From contig NZ_JABRXF010000001.1 in NCBI RefSeq assembly GCF_013266695.1, forward strand, positions 310,001 through 374,000: DNA of 64,000 nt, read 5' to 3'. How positions within the stretch are numbered: position 1 is the first letter of the stretch; each line of letters opens with the position of its first letter. The DNA is from Hongsoonwoonella zoysiae (GTDB lineage Bacteria > Pseudomonadota > Alphaproteobacteria > Rhizobiales > Stappiaceae). This document shows, one piece after another, positions 27,906 through 36,041 of the stretch. The notes under the pieces are model-generated. The model had not been told where the DNA came from. It ran no database searches and saw only the letters and a list, made by a program, of their open reading frames with translations. Made by a program: the position numbers and the translations under genes.

Positions 27906-28679
27906 TTACGCCTTCGCTTTCCGCTTCGGCCTCAGCACATGCACATGGTCGGCGTGATAAAGCGCGGAATCGCGGAAATCTTCGTCCGGTTCCAGAGCGT
28001 GGCCGACGAAAATGAGCGCGGTGCGCGTGATCTTGGAAAGGCGCACCTTTTCCCGGATGTCGGACAAGGTGCCGCGAATGAAAGCCTGATCCGGCCAGCC
28101 GACCCTGTAAGCGACCACGACCGGGCAATCCGCCCCGTAAAGCGGGATGAGCTGGCGCTCGATTTCGCGCAGGTTCCTGACCGAAAGATGGATCGCGAGC
28201 GTGGCGCCCGATTTGCCAAGCGTCGTCAGATCCTCGCCCTCGGGCATCACGGAGGATTTCATCGCCGTTCTGGTCAGGATTACCGTCTGGGCGATTTCAG
28301 GCACCGTCAATTCCTGCCCCAGCACTGCGGCGGCGGCCGCGAAGGCCGGAACTCCGGGCGTGACGTCAAACGGAATTTCGAGCGCCTTCAGCCGCCTGAT
28401 CTGCTCGGCAATCGCCCCGTAAAGTGAAGGATCGCCCGAATGAACGCGGGCCACATCCTGCCCACGCGCGTGAGCGGCCTCGATCTCGGTCATGATCTCG
28501 TCAAGCGTCATGGGGGCTGTGTCGATTACCCGCGCCCCTTCCGGGGCTGCCTCGACAATCGCCTCCGGCACCAGCGAACCGGCATAAAGACAGACGGGGC
28601 AACGCTCGATCAGCTTCAGCCCGCGCACGGTTATGAGGTCCGGATCGCCCGGCCCCGCGCCGATGAAATGAACGGTCAT
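27906..28679 (-). CDS. cobM: Precorrin-4 C11-methyltransferase CobM/CbiF
   Basis: 257 residues. The tetrapyrrole methylase fold is shown by VHFIGAGPGDPDLITVRG, VARVHSGDPSLYGAIAEQI and PGVPAFAAAAAVLGQELTVP, a set specific to CobM/CbiF. It methylates C11 using S-adenosylmethionine. It overlaps cobJ's stop as ATGA and is the last gene of the minus-strand cobalamin operon. Confidence 0.94.
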   Translation of the reverse strand: MTVHFIGAGPGDPDLITVRGLKLIERCPVCLYAGSLVPEAIVEAAPEGARVIDTAPMTLDEIMTEIEAAHARGQDVARVHSGDPSLYGAIAEQIRRLKALEIPFDVTPGVPAFAAAAAVLGQELTVPEIAQTVILTRTAMKSSVMPEGEDLTTLGKSGATLAIHLSVRNLREIERQLIPLYGADCPVVVAYRVGWPDQAFIRGTLSDIREKVRLSKITRTALIFVGHALEPDEDFRDSALYHADHVHVLRPKRKAKA

Positions 28680-30496
28680 AGCTTCTCCTCGATGCGCTTT
28701 GCATAGCCGCGCGGCGTGTAGACGAATATCTCGCCGGAGCCGCGCTTCACGGCCTTCGAATTCGACGAGCCGACGAGAACCGTCGTCAGCATGTTGACTT
28801 CATCCACCGTGAGATCGCCCAGCGTCGTCACGCGCACGCTCTGCCCCTCGCGCCCGAGATTGACGCCAAGGACGACGGGCGTTTCCGCCGGGCGGTGCTG
28901 CAACAAGATGTCTTTAGCGGCGGCAAGCTGTGTGCGGCGACGTTTGGAGACCGGATTATAAAAGGCGATGACGAAATCGCCTTCCGCTGCGGCTTTCAGA
29001 CGTTTTTCAATCGCCTCCCACGGCGTAAGCAGATCGGAAAGCGAAATCGCGCAGAAATCATGCCCTAAAGGCGCACCGATAAGGGCCGACGCCGCCTGAA
29101 GAGCGGAAATACCCGGCGCATTGACGACTTCGATGCGCTTTGCGGCATCGCTGACGCCGCCCTCGCCCGACGGTCGGTCCAGAAGCTCGAATACGAGCGC
29201 ACCCATGGCATAGATGCCGGCGTCACCCGAGGAAACGAGCGCGACGGAGCGGCCTTCGCCGGCGCGTTCCAGCGCGAAACGCACGCGCTCCTCTTCCGCC
29301 CCCAAGGGAAAGGCGTGGCGCGGCTTGCCCTGGATAAGGGGCGTGACGATGTCGAGGTAGAGCGAATAGCCGACGATCTCATCCGCTTCCGACAGGAGCC
29401 TGGAGGCTTCCGGCGTGCGCCAGGCATCCTGCCCCGGCCCGATGCCGATGACTGCAAGCTTGCCGCGTGCCCGGCCAACCGTGGCGGCGTCTATCGGATC
29501 ATCCGCAATGGCGACGGCGACCGTCGCATTTGCGGATTTTCGCTTTTCCACCAGTAGTTTGGAATGCTGGCCTGCTGCGGCAAGGGCCGCTCCTTCCGAC
29601 ACGCCATGACAGCCGACTTCGGCGAAAACGACTTCGGACGGATTGGCGAGACGGTCCGCCTCATGCTCCAGCTCTTCCGCCGAAAAAACGCGAAACGGCG
29701 CCTTCAGGGCTCGCGCCACAGCGGCCATCGCCGGCTCGTCCGCCTTGAGATCGAGGCTTGCGACACACCCGACCGCGCCTTCGGCAAGACCGGCATCCGC
29801 CAGCGTTTCGCGCACGAGAGCCGTCATTTCGGCGGGATCGCAGCCGCGCGCGCAGCCCACGCCAACCGCCAGCCGGCGCGGGTGGTAGACGAGCGTATCC
29901 TCATTGCCCTCAACGGCTTTTTCGGTGAGGACGAGCCGCAGCTTCGCGTCGTTCCTGACCGGCAGGCGCGTGGTCGACAGCCAGCCGGCGTGACCTTCGA
30001 CCCTGACGGGTTCGCCCGCCAGAAGACGGGCCATGACGCCCTTGGCATCGCGAATATTGGCAAGCCACCAACCCTTCGGCGGCGTGTCGAGGGCAACGCC
30101 GAGCGCGGTTTCGCCGGCAGTGGTGATCGCCGCATGACCATCGAGAAGGGCCGCAACATCGCGGGCAAGCGCATTCGCCCCGCGATGCCCGCCCAGAAGC
30201 GGCACGACGCTGGCGCCATCTTCCGACACCGCGATCACCGGGGGCTCCGACAGCTTGTCGGTGATGACGGCGGCGAGCGCGCGAATGAGAATGCCGCTCG
30301 CGCAAACGCCGATGATCGGGCTGCCCGCCTGATAAAGCGCGCGGATCTGGTCAAGCGTATCGGAGAACGGCACATCCGTGCCGGTAACGCGATGGGCAAG
30401 CCCATGTAACGTTGCCTGCGGAATGCCTTCGGCAAGCTTGCGCGCGGTCGAAAGGGCCGCCGGCGTCAGGACGAGAATTGCGGGGGAAGCATCCAC
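28676..30496 (-). CDS. cobJ: CbiG-CobJ fusion: lactone-opening protein plus C17-methyltransferase
   Basis: 606 residues from a GTG at 30496, within the last 31 bp of cobI. Residues 1 to about 340 are CbiG: IIGVCASGILIRALAA, VVPLLGGHRGANALARDVA and YHPRRLAVGVGCARGCD. From about 345 onward it is CobJ/CbiH: KLAVIGIGPGQDAWRTPEA, VSSGDAGIYAMGALVFELL and NAPGISALQAASALIGAPLGHDF. CobJ methylates C17 with ring contraction; CbiG opens the resulting delta-lactone in the cobalt pathway. Fusing them couples consecutive steps. CbiG is usually absent from strictly aerobic cob sets. Confidence 0.93.
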   Translation of the reverse strand: MDASPAILVLTPAALSTARKLAEGIPQATLHGLAHRVTGTDVPFSDTLDQIRALYQAGSPIIGVCASGILIRALAAVITDKLSEPPVIAVSEDGASVVPLLGGHRGANALARDVAALLDGHAAITTAGETALGVALDTPPKGWWLANIRDAKGVMARLLAGEPVRVEGHAGWLSTTRLPVRNDAKLRLVLTEKAVEGNEDTLVYHPRRLAVGVGCARGCDPAEMTALVRETLADAGLAEGAVGCVASLDLKADEPAMAAVARALKAPFRVFSAEELEHEADRLANPSEVVFAEVGCHGVSEGAALAAAGQHSKLLVEKRKSANATVAVAIADDPIDAATVGRARGKLAVIGIGPGQDAWRTPEASRLLSEADEIVGYSLYLDIVTPLIQGKPRHAFPLGAEEERVRFALERAGEGRSVALVSSGDAGIYAMGALVFELLDRPSGEGGVSDAAKRIEVVNAPGISALQAASALIGAPLGHDFCAISLSDLLTPWEAIEKRLKAAAEGDFVIAFYNPVSKRRRTQLAAAKDILLQHRPAETPVVLGVNLGREGQSVRVTTLGDLTVDEVNMLTTVLVGSSNSKAVKRGSGEIFVYTPRGYAKRIEEKL

Positions 30497-31197
30497 GCTT
30501 CGTCTCCCTTGTAGATGAGGATCATCGAGAAATAGGGGGCGTTGTCCGCCTCGAGTCGGGCGAGCGGAACGACGTTTTCCGAAGGGAGTGTCGCCCGTTC
30601 GACGTAGCCCGCATGGCTCAGCAGGCCCATGTCGGCAAGAAGCGTCTTGAGGCGGGAAAGATGCCGCCCCACCTTCATGATGGCGATCGCCTGCGCATCC
30701 TCGATGCGCTTGCGGATTTCACCATCCGGCAAAGGCCCAGGAATGACGGTCAGCACATCGTTTCGCGATGTCAGAGGGCGCTGGAGCCTGGAGGCGCAAG
30801 CCGTGAGCGAGGTCACGCCCGGCACGATCTCGCACGGAAAACGCCCAGCCAGACGCTCGAAAAGATACATGAACGAGCCGTAGAAGAAGGGATCGCCCTC
30901 GCAAAGCGTGACGACATTCTCGCCCTCGCGAAGAACATGGGCGATGTCTCCGGCCGCCTTGTCGTATACGGATTTCGCGGGAAACCGCTCCAGGCGCATC
31001 GGCACGACGATCGGGATCTCCCGCGCGTTTTCAGGGATGAATTCCGCCGCGATTGCGCGCGCGAAGCTTTCGCCGTCATCGGGTGCGGGATAGGCGATCA
31101 CGGCGGCGTTCGAGATCAGCCGATGGGCCTTCAAAGTCAAAAGTTCCGGATCGCCGGGGCCGAGCCCGACGCCGTAAAGCGTGCCGGGCGTCGTCAT
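30466..31197 (-). CDS. cobI: Precorrin-2 C20-methyltransferase CobI/CbiL
   Basis: 243 residues from the ATG at 31197, which overlaps the cobL stop as ATGA. Signatures are LYGVGLGPGDPELLTLKAHRLI, VVTLCEGDPFFYGSFMYLFERL and IVPGVTSLTACASRLQRPL. The enzyme methylates C20 of (cobalt-)precorrin-2 with S-adenosylmethionine, the first committed corrin step. Its 3' end overlaps the GTG of the cbiG-cobJ fusion by 31 bp, an unusually long overlap. Confidence 0.94.
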   Translation of the reverse strand: MTTPGTLYGVGLGPGDPELLTLKAHRLISNAAVIAYPAPDDGESFARAIAAEFIPENAREIPIVVPMRLERFPAKSVYDKAAGDIAHVLREGENVVTLCEGDPFFYGSFMYLFERLAGRFPCEIVPGVTSLTACASRLQRPLTSRNDVLTVIPGPLPDGEIRKRIEDAQAIAIMKVGRHLSRLKTLLADMGLLSHAGYVERATLPSENVVPLARLEADNAPYFSMILIYKGDEAWMLPPQFSS

Positions 31198-32399
31198 GGT
31201 TTCACCAAGCTCCATTGGGTGACCGGCATCAACGGACGCCAGCCGGTGAGCCCGCCAACGGGCGAAGCACGCTGGATGGAGAGCCGGCAAAGTTCGCCGC
31301 CATGTTTTTCGAAAGCTTTCAGGAGCACCGCCTCGCTTTCAAGCGTCACCGCGTTGGCAACAAGCCGTCCGCCGGATTTCAGCACGTCGAGCGCCACCTC
31401 GACCACGCCAGGCGCCGTAAGACCGCCGCCGAAAAAGACGGCATCCGGTTGGGCCAGGCCTTCCAGGCCTTCGGGCGCCGATGCATCGCGCAGATCAAGG
31501 CCTGGCGTGCCAAGTGCTGCCGCATTGGCAAGCGCGAATCCGCGACGTTCGGCATTCGGCTCCAGCGCGATTGCCCTGGCGCGCGGAGATGAACGCATCC
31601 ACTCGATGGAAACGGAACCCGAACCCGCCCCGATATCCCAAAGAAGCGCGCCCGCATGGGGCTCAAGCTTGGCAAGCGTCGCGGCCCGGATTTCCCGCTT
31701 GGTGATCTTGCCGTCGTGGCGGAAAGCGTCATCCGGCAGGCCGGGAACGCGGGCGCGCACCGGCGTATCACGCACGGGCACGGCCTCTATCGCCATCAGG
31801 TTGAGATCGGCACCCCGTTCATGCCAGCTTTCAGCGATTCCAGAAACGATACGCTCGCGCGGACCGCCAAGGTGTTCGAGCACCGTCATGCGGCTTGCGC
31901 CATAGCCCTCATCCGCCAGAATATCGGCGGCAAGCCTTGGCGTTTCGCCATTCGCCGTCAGACACAAAAGCCGTGCGCCGGGGTAAAGATGCGCCCGTAT
32001 CCCATCAAGCGGGCGGCCATGAAACGACAGGGTTTCGACATCCTGCAATGGCCAGCAAAGCCTTGATGCGGCGAGGGAAAAGGACGAAGGAGCCGGTATG
32101 ACCGTCATTTCGCGCGCAGAAAAGCGGCGCGACAAGGTGGCGCCGAGGCCGAAGCACATGGGATCGCCGGTGGCGAGTGCGACAGTCGGTTTTCCGCGCC
32201 GTTCCTCAATCAGTTTCAGGCCGTCGGAAAAGGGGGCAGGCCACTCCATGCTTTCGCCGGTCAGCGGGCCGGCGAGAGCCAGATGCCTTTTGCCGCCGAT
32301 GACGAATTCGGCTGATTTCAGCGCCGATCTGGCGATTTCCGACAGCCCAGCGGGGCCATCCTCGCCGATGCCGATCACCGTCAGCCAGGGTCCGGTCAT
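31194..32399 (-). CDS. cobL: Precorrin-6Y C5,15-methyltransferase (decarboxylating) CobL
   Basis: 401 residues. It is two domains in one chain: an N-terminal CbiE-type tetrapyrrole methylase (TVIGIGEDGPAGLS, LATGDPMCFGLGATL, PAPSSFSLAASRLCWP) and a C-terminal CbiT-type Rossmann methyltransferase (ITKREIRAATLAKL, LLWDIGAGSGSVSIEWM). It methylates C5 and C15 and removes the C12 acetate carboxylate. It is joined to cobH upstream and cobI downstream by 4-bp overlaps. Confidence 0.95.
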   Translation of the reverse strand: MTGPWLTVIGIGEDGPAGLSEIARSALKSAEFVIGGKRHLALAGPLTGESMEWPAPFSDGLKLIEERRGKPTVALATGDPMCFGLGATLSRRFSAREMTVIPAPSSFSLAASRLCWPLQDVETLSFHGRPLDGIRAHLYPGARLLCLTANGETPRLAADILADEGYGASRMTVLEHLGGPRERIVSGIAESWHERGADLNLMAIEAVPVRDTPVRARVPGLPDDAFRHDGKITKREIRAATLAKLEPHAGALLWDIGAGSGSVSIEWMRSSPRARAIALEPNAERRGFALANAAALGTPGLDLRDASAPEGLEGLAQPDAVFFGGGLTAPGVVEVALDVLKSGGRLVANAVTLESEAVLLKAFEKHGGELCRLSIQRASPVGGLTGWRPLMPVTQWSLVKP

Positions 32400-33064
32400 T
32401 GGCGCACCTCTTCCGGCAGGCCGGCAGCAAGCGCGTTGACGGCGGCGGAGGCAAGGGCAGAGCCGCCTCGCCTTCCCCTAAGTGTCAGAAAGGGAATTCC
32501 GAACGGGTTATCGGCCAGGGCATCCTTTGATTCCGCGGCACCGACGAAACCGACCGGAAACCCGAGGATCGCAGCCGGTTTCGGATAACCTTCCGCAATG
32601 CGTTCAAGCAGATGGAAAAGTGCGGTCGGCGCATTGCCGATGGCAACCACAGCGCCTTCCAGCCGCTCCGCCCACAGATCGACGGCAGCGGCCGAGCGTG
32701 TCGTGCCGAGCTTTTCGGCAAGAGCGGGCACGCGGGCATCATCCAGCGTGCAGACGATCTCGTTATTCGCCTTCAGGTATTTGCCGATAATCCCGTGTTC
32801 GACCATCTTCACATCGGTGAAAACCGGCGCGCCCGCGCCAATCGCGGATCTGGCGCGCGAAACGATATCCCCGCTCCATGAAAGCTCGCCTATGATGTCC
32901 GGCATGCCGCAAGCGTGGACGAGGCGGATCGCGGCTTCCCGAAGTTCCTCGGGGAGAGGGTCGAGATTTGCCTCTTCGCGCACGATGGCGAAGGACTGGC
33001 GATAAATCGCGGCCGGGTCGCGCTCGTAATCGTAAAGACGGGCGGGCGCGCCGGTTTTGCTCAC
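32396..33064 (-). CDS. cobH: Precorrin-8X methylmutase CobH/CbiC
   Basis: 222 residues from a GTG that overlaps the cbiX stop (GTGA). RLVHACGMPDIIGELSWSGD holds the catalytic histidine, near residue 50, and PVFTDVKMVEHGI and AILGFPVGFVGAAESKDAL complete the family pattern. The enzyme moves the methyl group from C11 to C12, giving (hydrogeno)cobyrinate. It lies between cbiX and cobL in a tightly coupled string. Confidence 0.94.
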   Translation of the reverse strand: MSKTGAPARLYDYERDPAAIYRQSFAIVREEANLDPLPEELREAAIRLVHACGMPDIIGELSWSGDIVSRARSAIGAGAPVFTDVKMVEHGIIGKYLKANNEIVCTLDDARVPALAEKLGTTRSAAAVDLWAERLEGAVVAIGNAPTALFHLLERIAEGYPKPAAILGFPVGFVGAAESKDALADNPFGIPFLTLRGRRGGSALASAAVNALAAGLPEEVRQ

Positions 33065-34152
33065 GTTCGCCTCATGGATTTCGGCCCGAGAGGGTGATCC
33101 GCATGCGGGTAGGGATGGTGGTGATGCCCATGATCGTGGGAATGATCGTTATCGTGACCATGGTCGTGATGATGGTGATGGTCGTGCCCGTGGTGATGAT
33201 GATGATGACCGCCTTCGCGCACCTGTTTTTCGCACGCGCCGGTACAGATATCGTCGCAAAGGTGACATTCGGCGGACGACCCGAGCCCTTCCACATGATG
33301 GTGGTGGCTTTCCTGAGGAAGGCCGATTTCCGCCTCGAAACCAAGTACCTGCTCGCGGTACTTGCAGAGCTGGCAGTTCATCACGTTCGAGCCCTGCAGG
33401 ATCTCTTCCACGCGCTCCACGAAGGTATCGATCACCTGCGGGTGGTCGTTGAGGTAGCCCGCCTTGACGAACTCGATATCCGGGTGACGCTCCGCCACCT
33501 CATCGGTAAAGGAATAGATGCGGCTGACGAGAACGCCCGTGAAAAGGAAATACGGGAAAACGACGATGCGCCGGTAACCGAGCTTCGCCGCATGTTCAAG
33601 TGCGGGTTCCACCAGCGGGAATGTGACGCCAGAATAGGCAGTTTCCGCCCAGCCGAAGCCCATGCCTTCCCACAAAAGGCGGGTGATCTTGGCGACATTG
33701 GAATTGGCATCCGGGTCTGACGATCCACGGCCGACGACGACGAGTAGCGTCTCATGCATCGGCACGTCGCCGCCCGCGGCATCGAGCGCCTCGCGCACCC
33801 TGTCGCCAGCCGCGCGGACCATGCGCGTGTCGATGGCAAGTTCGCGGCCATAATCGATGCGAACACCAGAATTCTCCGCCTGGTAGGTGTTGAGGACTGA
33901 AGGGATGTCGTTCTTGGCGTGACCGGCGGCAAAGAGCATGCCCGGAACGGCGAGAATGCGCGTGCACCCCGAATCGCGCAGCTTGTCGAGCCCGTCCCGA
34001 ATGACGGGTTCTGCAAATTCCAGATAGCCGTATTCGACCGGCCAGTCGGGAAACCGCTCCTTCAAACGCTCCGACAGGGTGGCGAACTGGCGCACGGCGG
34101 CGCGGTTGCGGCTGCCGTGGCCGCAAATCATGAGACCGAGTTTCTCGCTCAT
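33061..34152 (-). CDS. cbiX: Sirohydrochlorin cobaltochelatase CbiX, long form with His-rich tail
   Basis: 363 residues. Two chelatase halves are visible: MICGHGSRNRAAVRQF with VPGMLFAAGHAKNDIP, then VVVGRGSSDPDANSN with FPYFLFTGVLV. They are followed by cysteine motifs (NCQLCKYR, ECHLCDDICTGAC) of the kind that bind an iron-sulfur cluster in long CbiX proteins. The final 45 residues are extremely histidine-rich, about 23 His in 39 residues alternating with Asp and Gly, which should bind cobalt or nickel ions. CbiX inserts cobalt early. It overlaps both neighbours by 4 bp. Confidence 0.94.
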   Translation of the reverse strand: MSEKLGLMICGHGSRNRAAVRQFATLSERLKERFPDWPVEYGYLEFAEPVIRDGLDKLRDSGCTRILAVPGMLFAAGHAKNDIPSVLNTYQAENSGVRIDYGRELAIDTRMVRAAGDRVREALDAAGGDVPMHETLLVVVGRGSSDPDANSNVAKITRLLWEGMGFGWAETAYSGVTFPLVEPALEHAAKLGYRRIVVFPYFLFTGVLVSRIYSFTDEVAERHPDIEFVKAGYLNDHPQVIDTFVERVEEILQGSNVMNCQLCKYREQVLGFEAEIGLPQESHHHHVEGLGSSAECHLCDDICTGACEKQVREGGHHHHHHGHDHHHHHDHGHDNDHSHDHGHHHHPYPHADHPLGPKSMRRT

Positions 34153-34403
34153 CGGGCGGCCTCCGGCGCATCCGAATCAGCTTCGACCGCCTCTCCATCC
34201 TCCGTTCCGGCTTCAGCTTGCCTTTTACGCTTCGCCTTTAGAGCGACAATGCCGGCGAGAACGGCCGCTCCCGCGACCGCGGCAATGCCCGCCCAGTGCG
34301 AATGGCCGGCAAGATCGCCGACGTGGCCGACATGGGCATTGGCGGCAGCGGGAACGAGCACCGGAAAAAAAGCGGCTGCGGCTGCGGGCAAGAATCGGAA
34401 CAT
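34149..34403 (-). CDS. Small exported or membrane protein with His motif, cobalt-locus associated
   Basis: 84 residues from the ATG at 34403. A signal-peptide-like N-terminus (MFRFLPAAAAAFFPVLVPAA, cleavage after ANA) leads to HVGHVGDLAGHSHW, then one membrane helix (AGIAAVAGAAVLAGIVALKA) and a charged C-terminus. It overlaps cbiX as ATGA and is first in the cobalamin operon. The His-x-x-His and His-x-His patterns before the helix resemble those of small cobalt/nickel uptake subunits, so a role in metal entry or delivery is likely but unproven. No enzyme motif is present. Confidence 0.7.
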   Translation of the reverse strand: MFRFLPAAAAAFFPVLVPAAANAHVGHVGDLAGHSHWAGIAAVAGAAVLAGIVALKAKRKRQAEAGTEDGEAVEADSDAPEAAR

Positions 34404-34842
34404 GCGGAGGGACTCCCTCGTTCGGTCGAAAATCGATCCGGCGACCATTGCGAGGGGTTGAAAACGAAAGAGGCCAAAGGCCATTGCGCAAGCGAAAGAC
34501 TGCTTGCGCGGGATCCCGCAGCATCAGACAGCTCCGGACTGGGCCCCCGGATTGGGTCGACCGCCACCGAACTCGTTTTCAGCCCCTTACGGGACGCCGT
34601 CTTGAGTTGCCGCACGCTAGTGGAGCGGGGAGCGCCCCGCAAGAAGAAATGCGACAGATGCCGTCTGCCAAACGTCGTACCGTGGCGTGATTTTCAGTCG
34701 GCGGCGTCCAGGAGGCCGCAAAAGGGGCAAATTCATTTCCCTCGCGGTCATTAAAAGTGTCCGAAAAATCCAAACGCGATTTTCAGCATCTCTCCGCCAC
34801 TCTTCCTCGGTTGGGGAAATATGATTTCGGGAGGGGGACAGG
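34404..34842 (-). promoter_or_regulatory. Structured leader/promoter gap before cobalamin operon
   Basis: This 439-bp gap has no convincing gene. On the minus strand it would be the leader of the cobalamin operon. It holds perfect hairpins: 8-bp arms at 34486-34493 and 34502-34509, and 6-bp arms at 34625-34630 and 34635-34640. Between them, the minus strand reads GTAAGGGGCTGAAAACGAG, then CGGTGGCGG, AATCCGGGGGC and CCGGAGCTGTC (about 34530-34600). This loosely recalls the core of a cobalamin riboswitch, but the usual AGGGAA and CAGGAGACC boxes were not found. The plus-strand end carries the cupin gene's promoter. Confidence 0.3.
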
Positions 34843-35346
34843 ATGTCGGATGATTTCGCCGCCGGACTTGCGGACATCGGCAGCAAATCCGGGGTCTCGG
34901 AATTCGATTTCGCAGCCGCATCGGTCGGCACCCTTCCCATGCGCCCCGCACCCATCCGCCCGCAATGGATCATCGAAGGCGAACCGGTGGCGCGGGTGGC
35001 GCCACTCGCGCGTTCCGTCGACGGCTTCGCCAACACCGCCGTATGGGACTGCACGGCCGGCAAGTTCCATTGGTACTACGGCGGCGACGAGGCGGTATAT
35101 ATCCTCCAAGGCTCCGTGGAGGTGACCGCGCCCGACGGATCGCGGCGTCTCCTCAGGGCAGGCGATACGGCCTATTTTCCGGCAGGGTCATGGTTCCGAT
35201 GGCACGTGCGCGACAATGTGCGAAAAGTGGCGTTCAATCACAGCGTGCTGCCGCCCTTCGTGCGTTTCCAGATGAAGATGGCCAGAAAACTGCGCCAGAT
35301 CGGCCACAAGCTTTTCGGCGACGCCCAGGTTCCGGGTCGCAAATAG
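34843..35346 (+). CDS. Cupin-domain protein
   Basis: 167 residues from the ATG at 34843, behind a GGGAGGGGGACAGG that is a very strong ribosome-binding site. The centre, WDCTAGKFHWYYGGDEAVYILQG, then DGSRRLLRAGDTAYFPAGS, is a cupin barrel of the type with one His and one Glu in motif 1. The C-terminus is basic and amphipathic (RFQMKMARKLRQIGHKLF). No reaction can be named; members of this branch are often isomerases, oxygenases or sugar-acid-binding proteins. It stands alone between divergent or unrelated genes. Confidence 0.8.
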   Translation: MSDDFAAGLADIGSKSGVSEFDFAAASVGTLPMRPAPIRPQWIIEGEPVARVAPLARSVDGFANTAVWDCTAGKFHWYYGGDEAVYILQGSVEVTAPDGSRRLLRAGDTAYFPAGSWFRWHVRDNVRKVAFNHSVLPPFVRFQMKMARKLRQIGHKLFGDAQVPGRK

Positions 35347-35437
35347 GCGGATAGAAGGCGCAAGGACTGTGTTCAAAGGGGCAGTACGGGAATACGCTAC
35401 GTCAAAACGACGCCGCGCTTACCGAGGAATCGCCCCC

Positions 35438-35959
35438 ATGTCCACCGATCTCGTGCTGACCGTTATCGCCAACGACCGCCCCGGCCTCGTCGAAAAGCTT
35501 TCCGATGTGATCGCCGCCGAAGACGGCAACTGGGTGGAAAGCTCCATGGCGAGGCTTGCCGGCGAATTCGCGGGCATCGTGCGCGTAAAGGTGGATGACG
35601 ACCGCGTGCCGATGCTGGAGGAAGCGCTGGACGGGCTCGGGCGCGAAGGCATCGCCGTGACAGTGCGCCGGGGCGCGCCGACCCCGCCGCCCGAAGGGCG
35701 TCACGCCTCGCTTTCGCTCGTCTGCCAGGACCACCCCGGTATCATCCATTCGGTGGCCGCCGCCCTTGCCGACCATGGCGTATCGATCGACGAGCTGACG
35801 AGCGAGGCCTATTCCGGCTCGATGAGCGGCGAGCGCATGTTCTCCGTTCAGGCCGACATCGTCCTGCCGCCCGACGCCGACGAAAGCGATCTCCGCGCCG
35901 CCCTTGAGGAACTTGCCGGCGACCTGATGGCGGAAATCGACTTCAAGAAGCAGGAATAA
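35438..35959 (+). CDS. Double ACT-domain protein, GcvR-like
   Basis: 173 residues from the ATG at 35438, preceded by GAGGA; an upstream extension of the frame lacks conservation signs. Two ACT domains are seen: LVLTVIANDRPGLVEKLSDVIA, and after a linker SLSLVCQDHPGIIHSVAAALAD. The layout equals the glycine-cleavage repressor GcvR, which binds an amino acid and controls another regulator. There is no DNA-binding domain. The partner is not in this window. Confidence 0.85.
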   Translation: MSTDLVLTVIANDRPGLVEKLSDVIAAEDGNWVESSMARLAGEFAGIVRVKVDDDRVPMLEEALDGLGREGIAVTVRRGAPTPPPEGRHASLSLVCQDHPGIIHSVAAALADHGVSIDELTSEAYSGSMSGERMFSVQADIVLPPDADESDLRAALEELAGDLMAEIDFKKQE

Positions 35960-36005
35960 GCCAGAACGGGGCCACGCTTCACCGGTTTCGCCCTATGGGG
36001 CAGGA

Positions 36006-36040
36006 CCAGGTTGAGAAGCTATACATGCTTATCAACCTGG
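36006..36040. terminator. Near-perfect 14-bp inverted repeat between convergent genes
   Basis: Arms at 36006-36019 and 36027-36040 pair in 13 of 14 positions around a TATACAT loop. The right arm ends one base before the stop codon of the minus-strand monooxygenase, and the left arm starts 46 bp after the plus-strand ACT gene. No T-run flanks it, so it may act as a bidirectional hairpin terminator or a protein-binding palindrome. Confidence 0.5.
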
Positions 36041-36041
36041 A

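Noticed and set aside
30412-31905. 497-codon plus-strand frame opposite cobI/cobL
   Set aside because: Antisense to two overlapping, fully recognised cobalamin genes.
34530-34600. Canonical cobalamin riboswitch before the B12 operon
   Set aside because: Only loose similarity; the CAGGAGACC box and AGGGAA core are not seen, so it is reported as a structured leader rather than a riboswitch.
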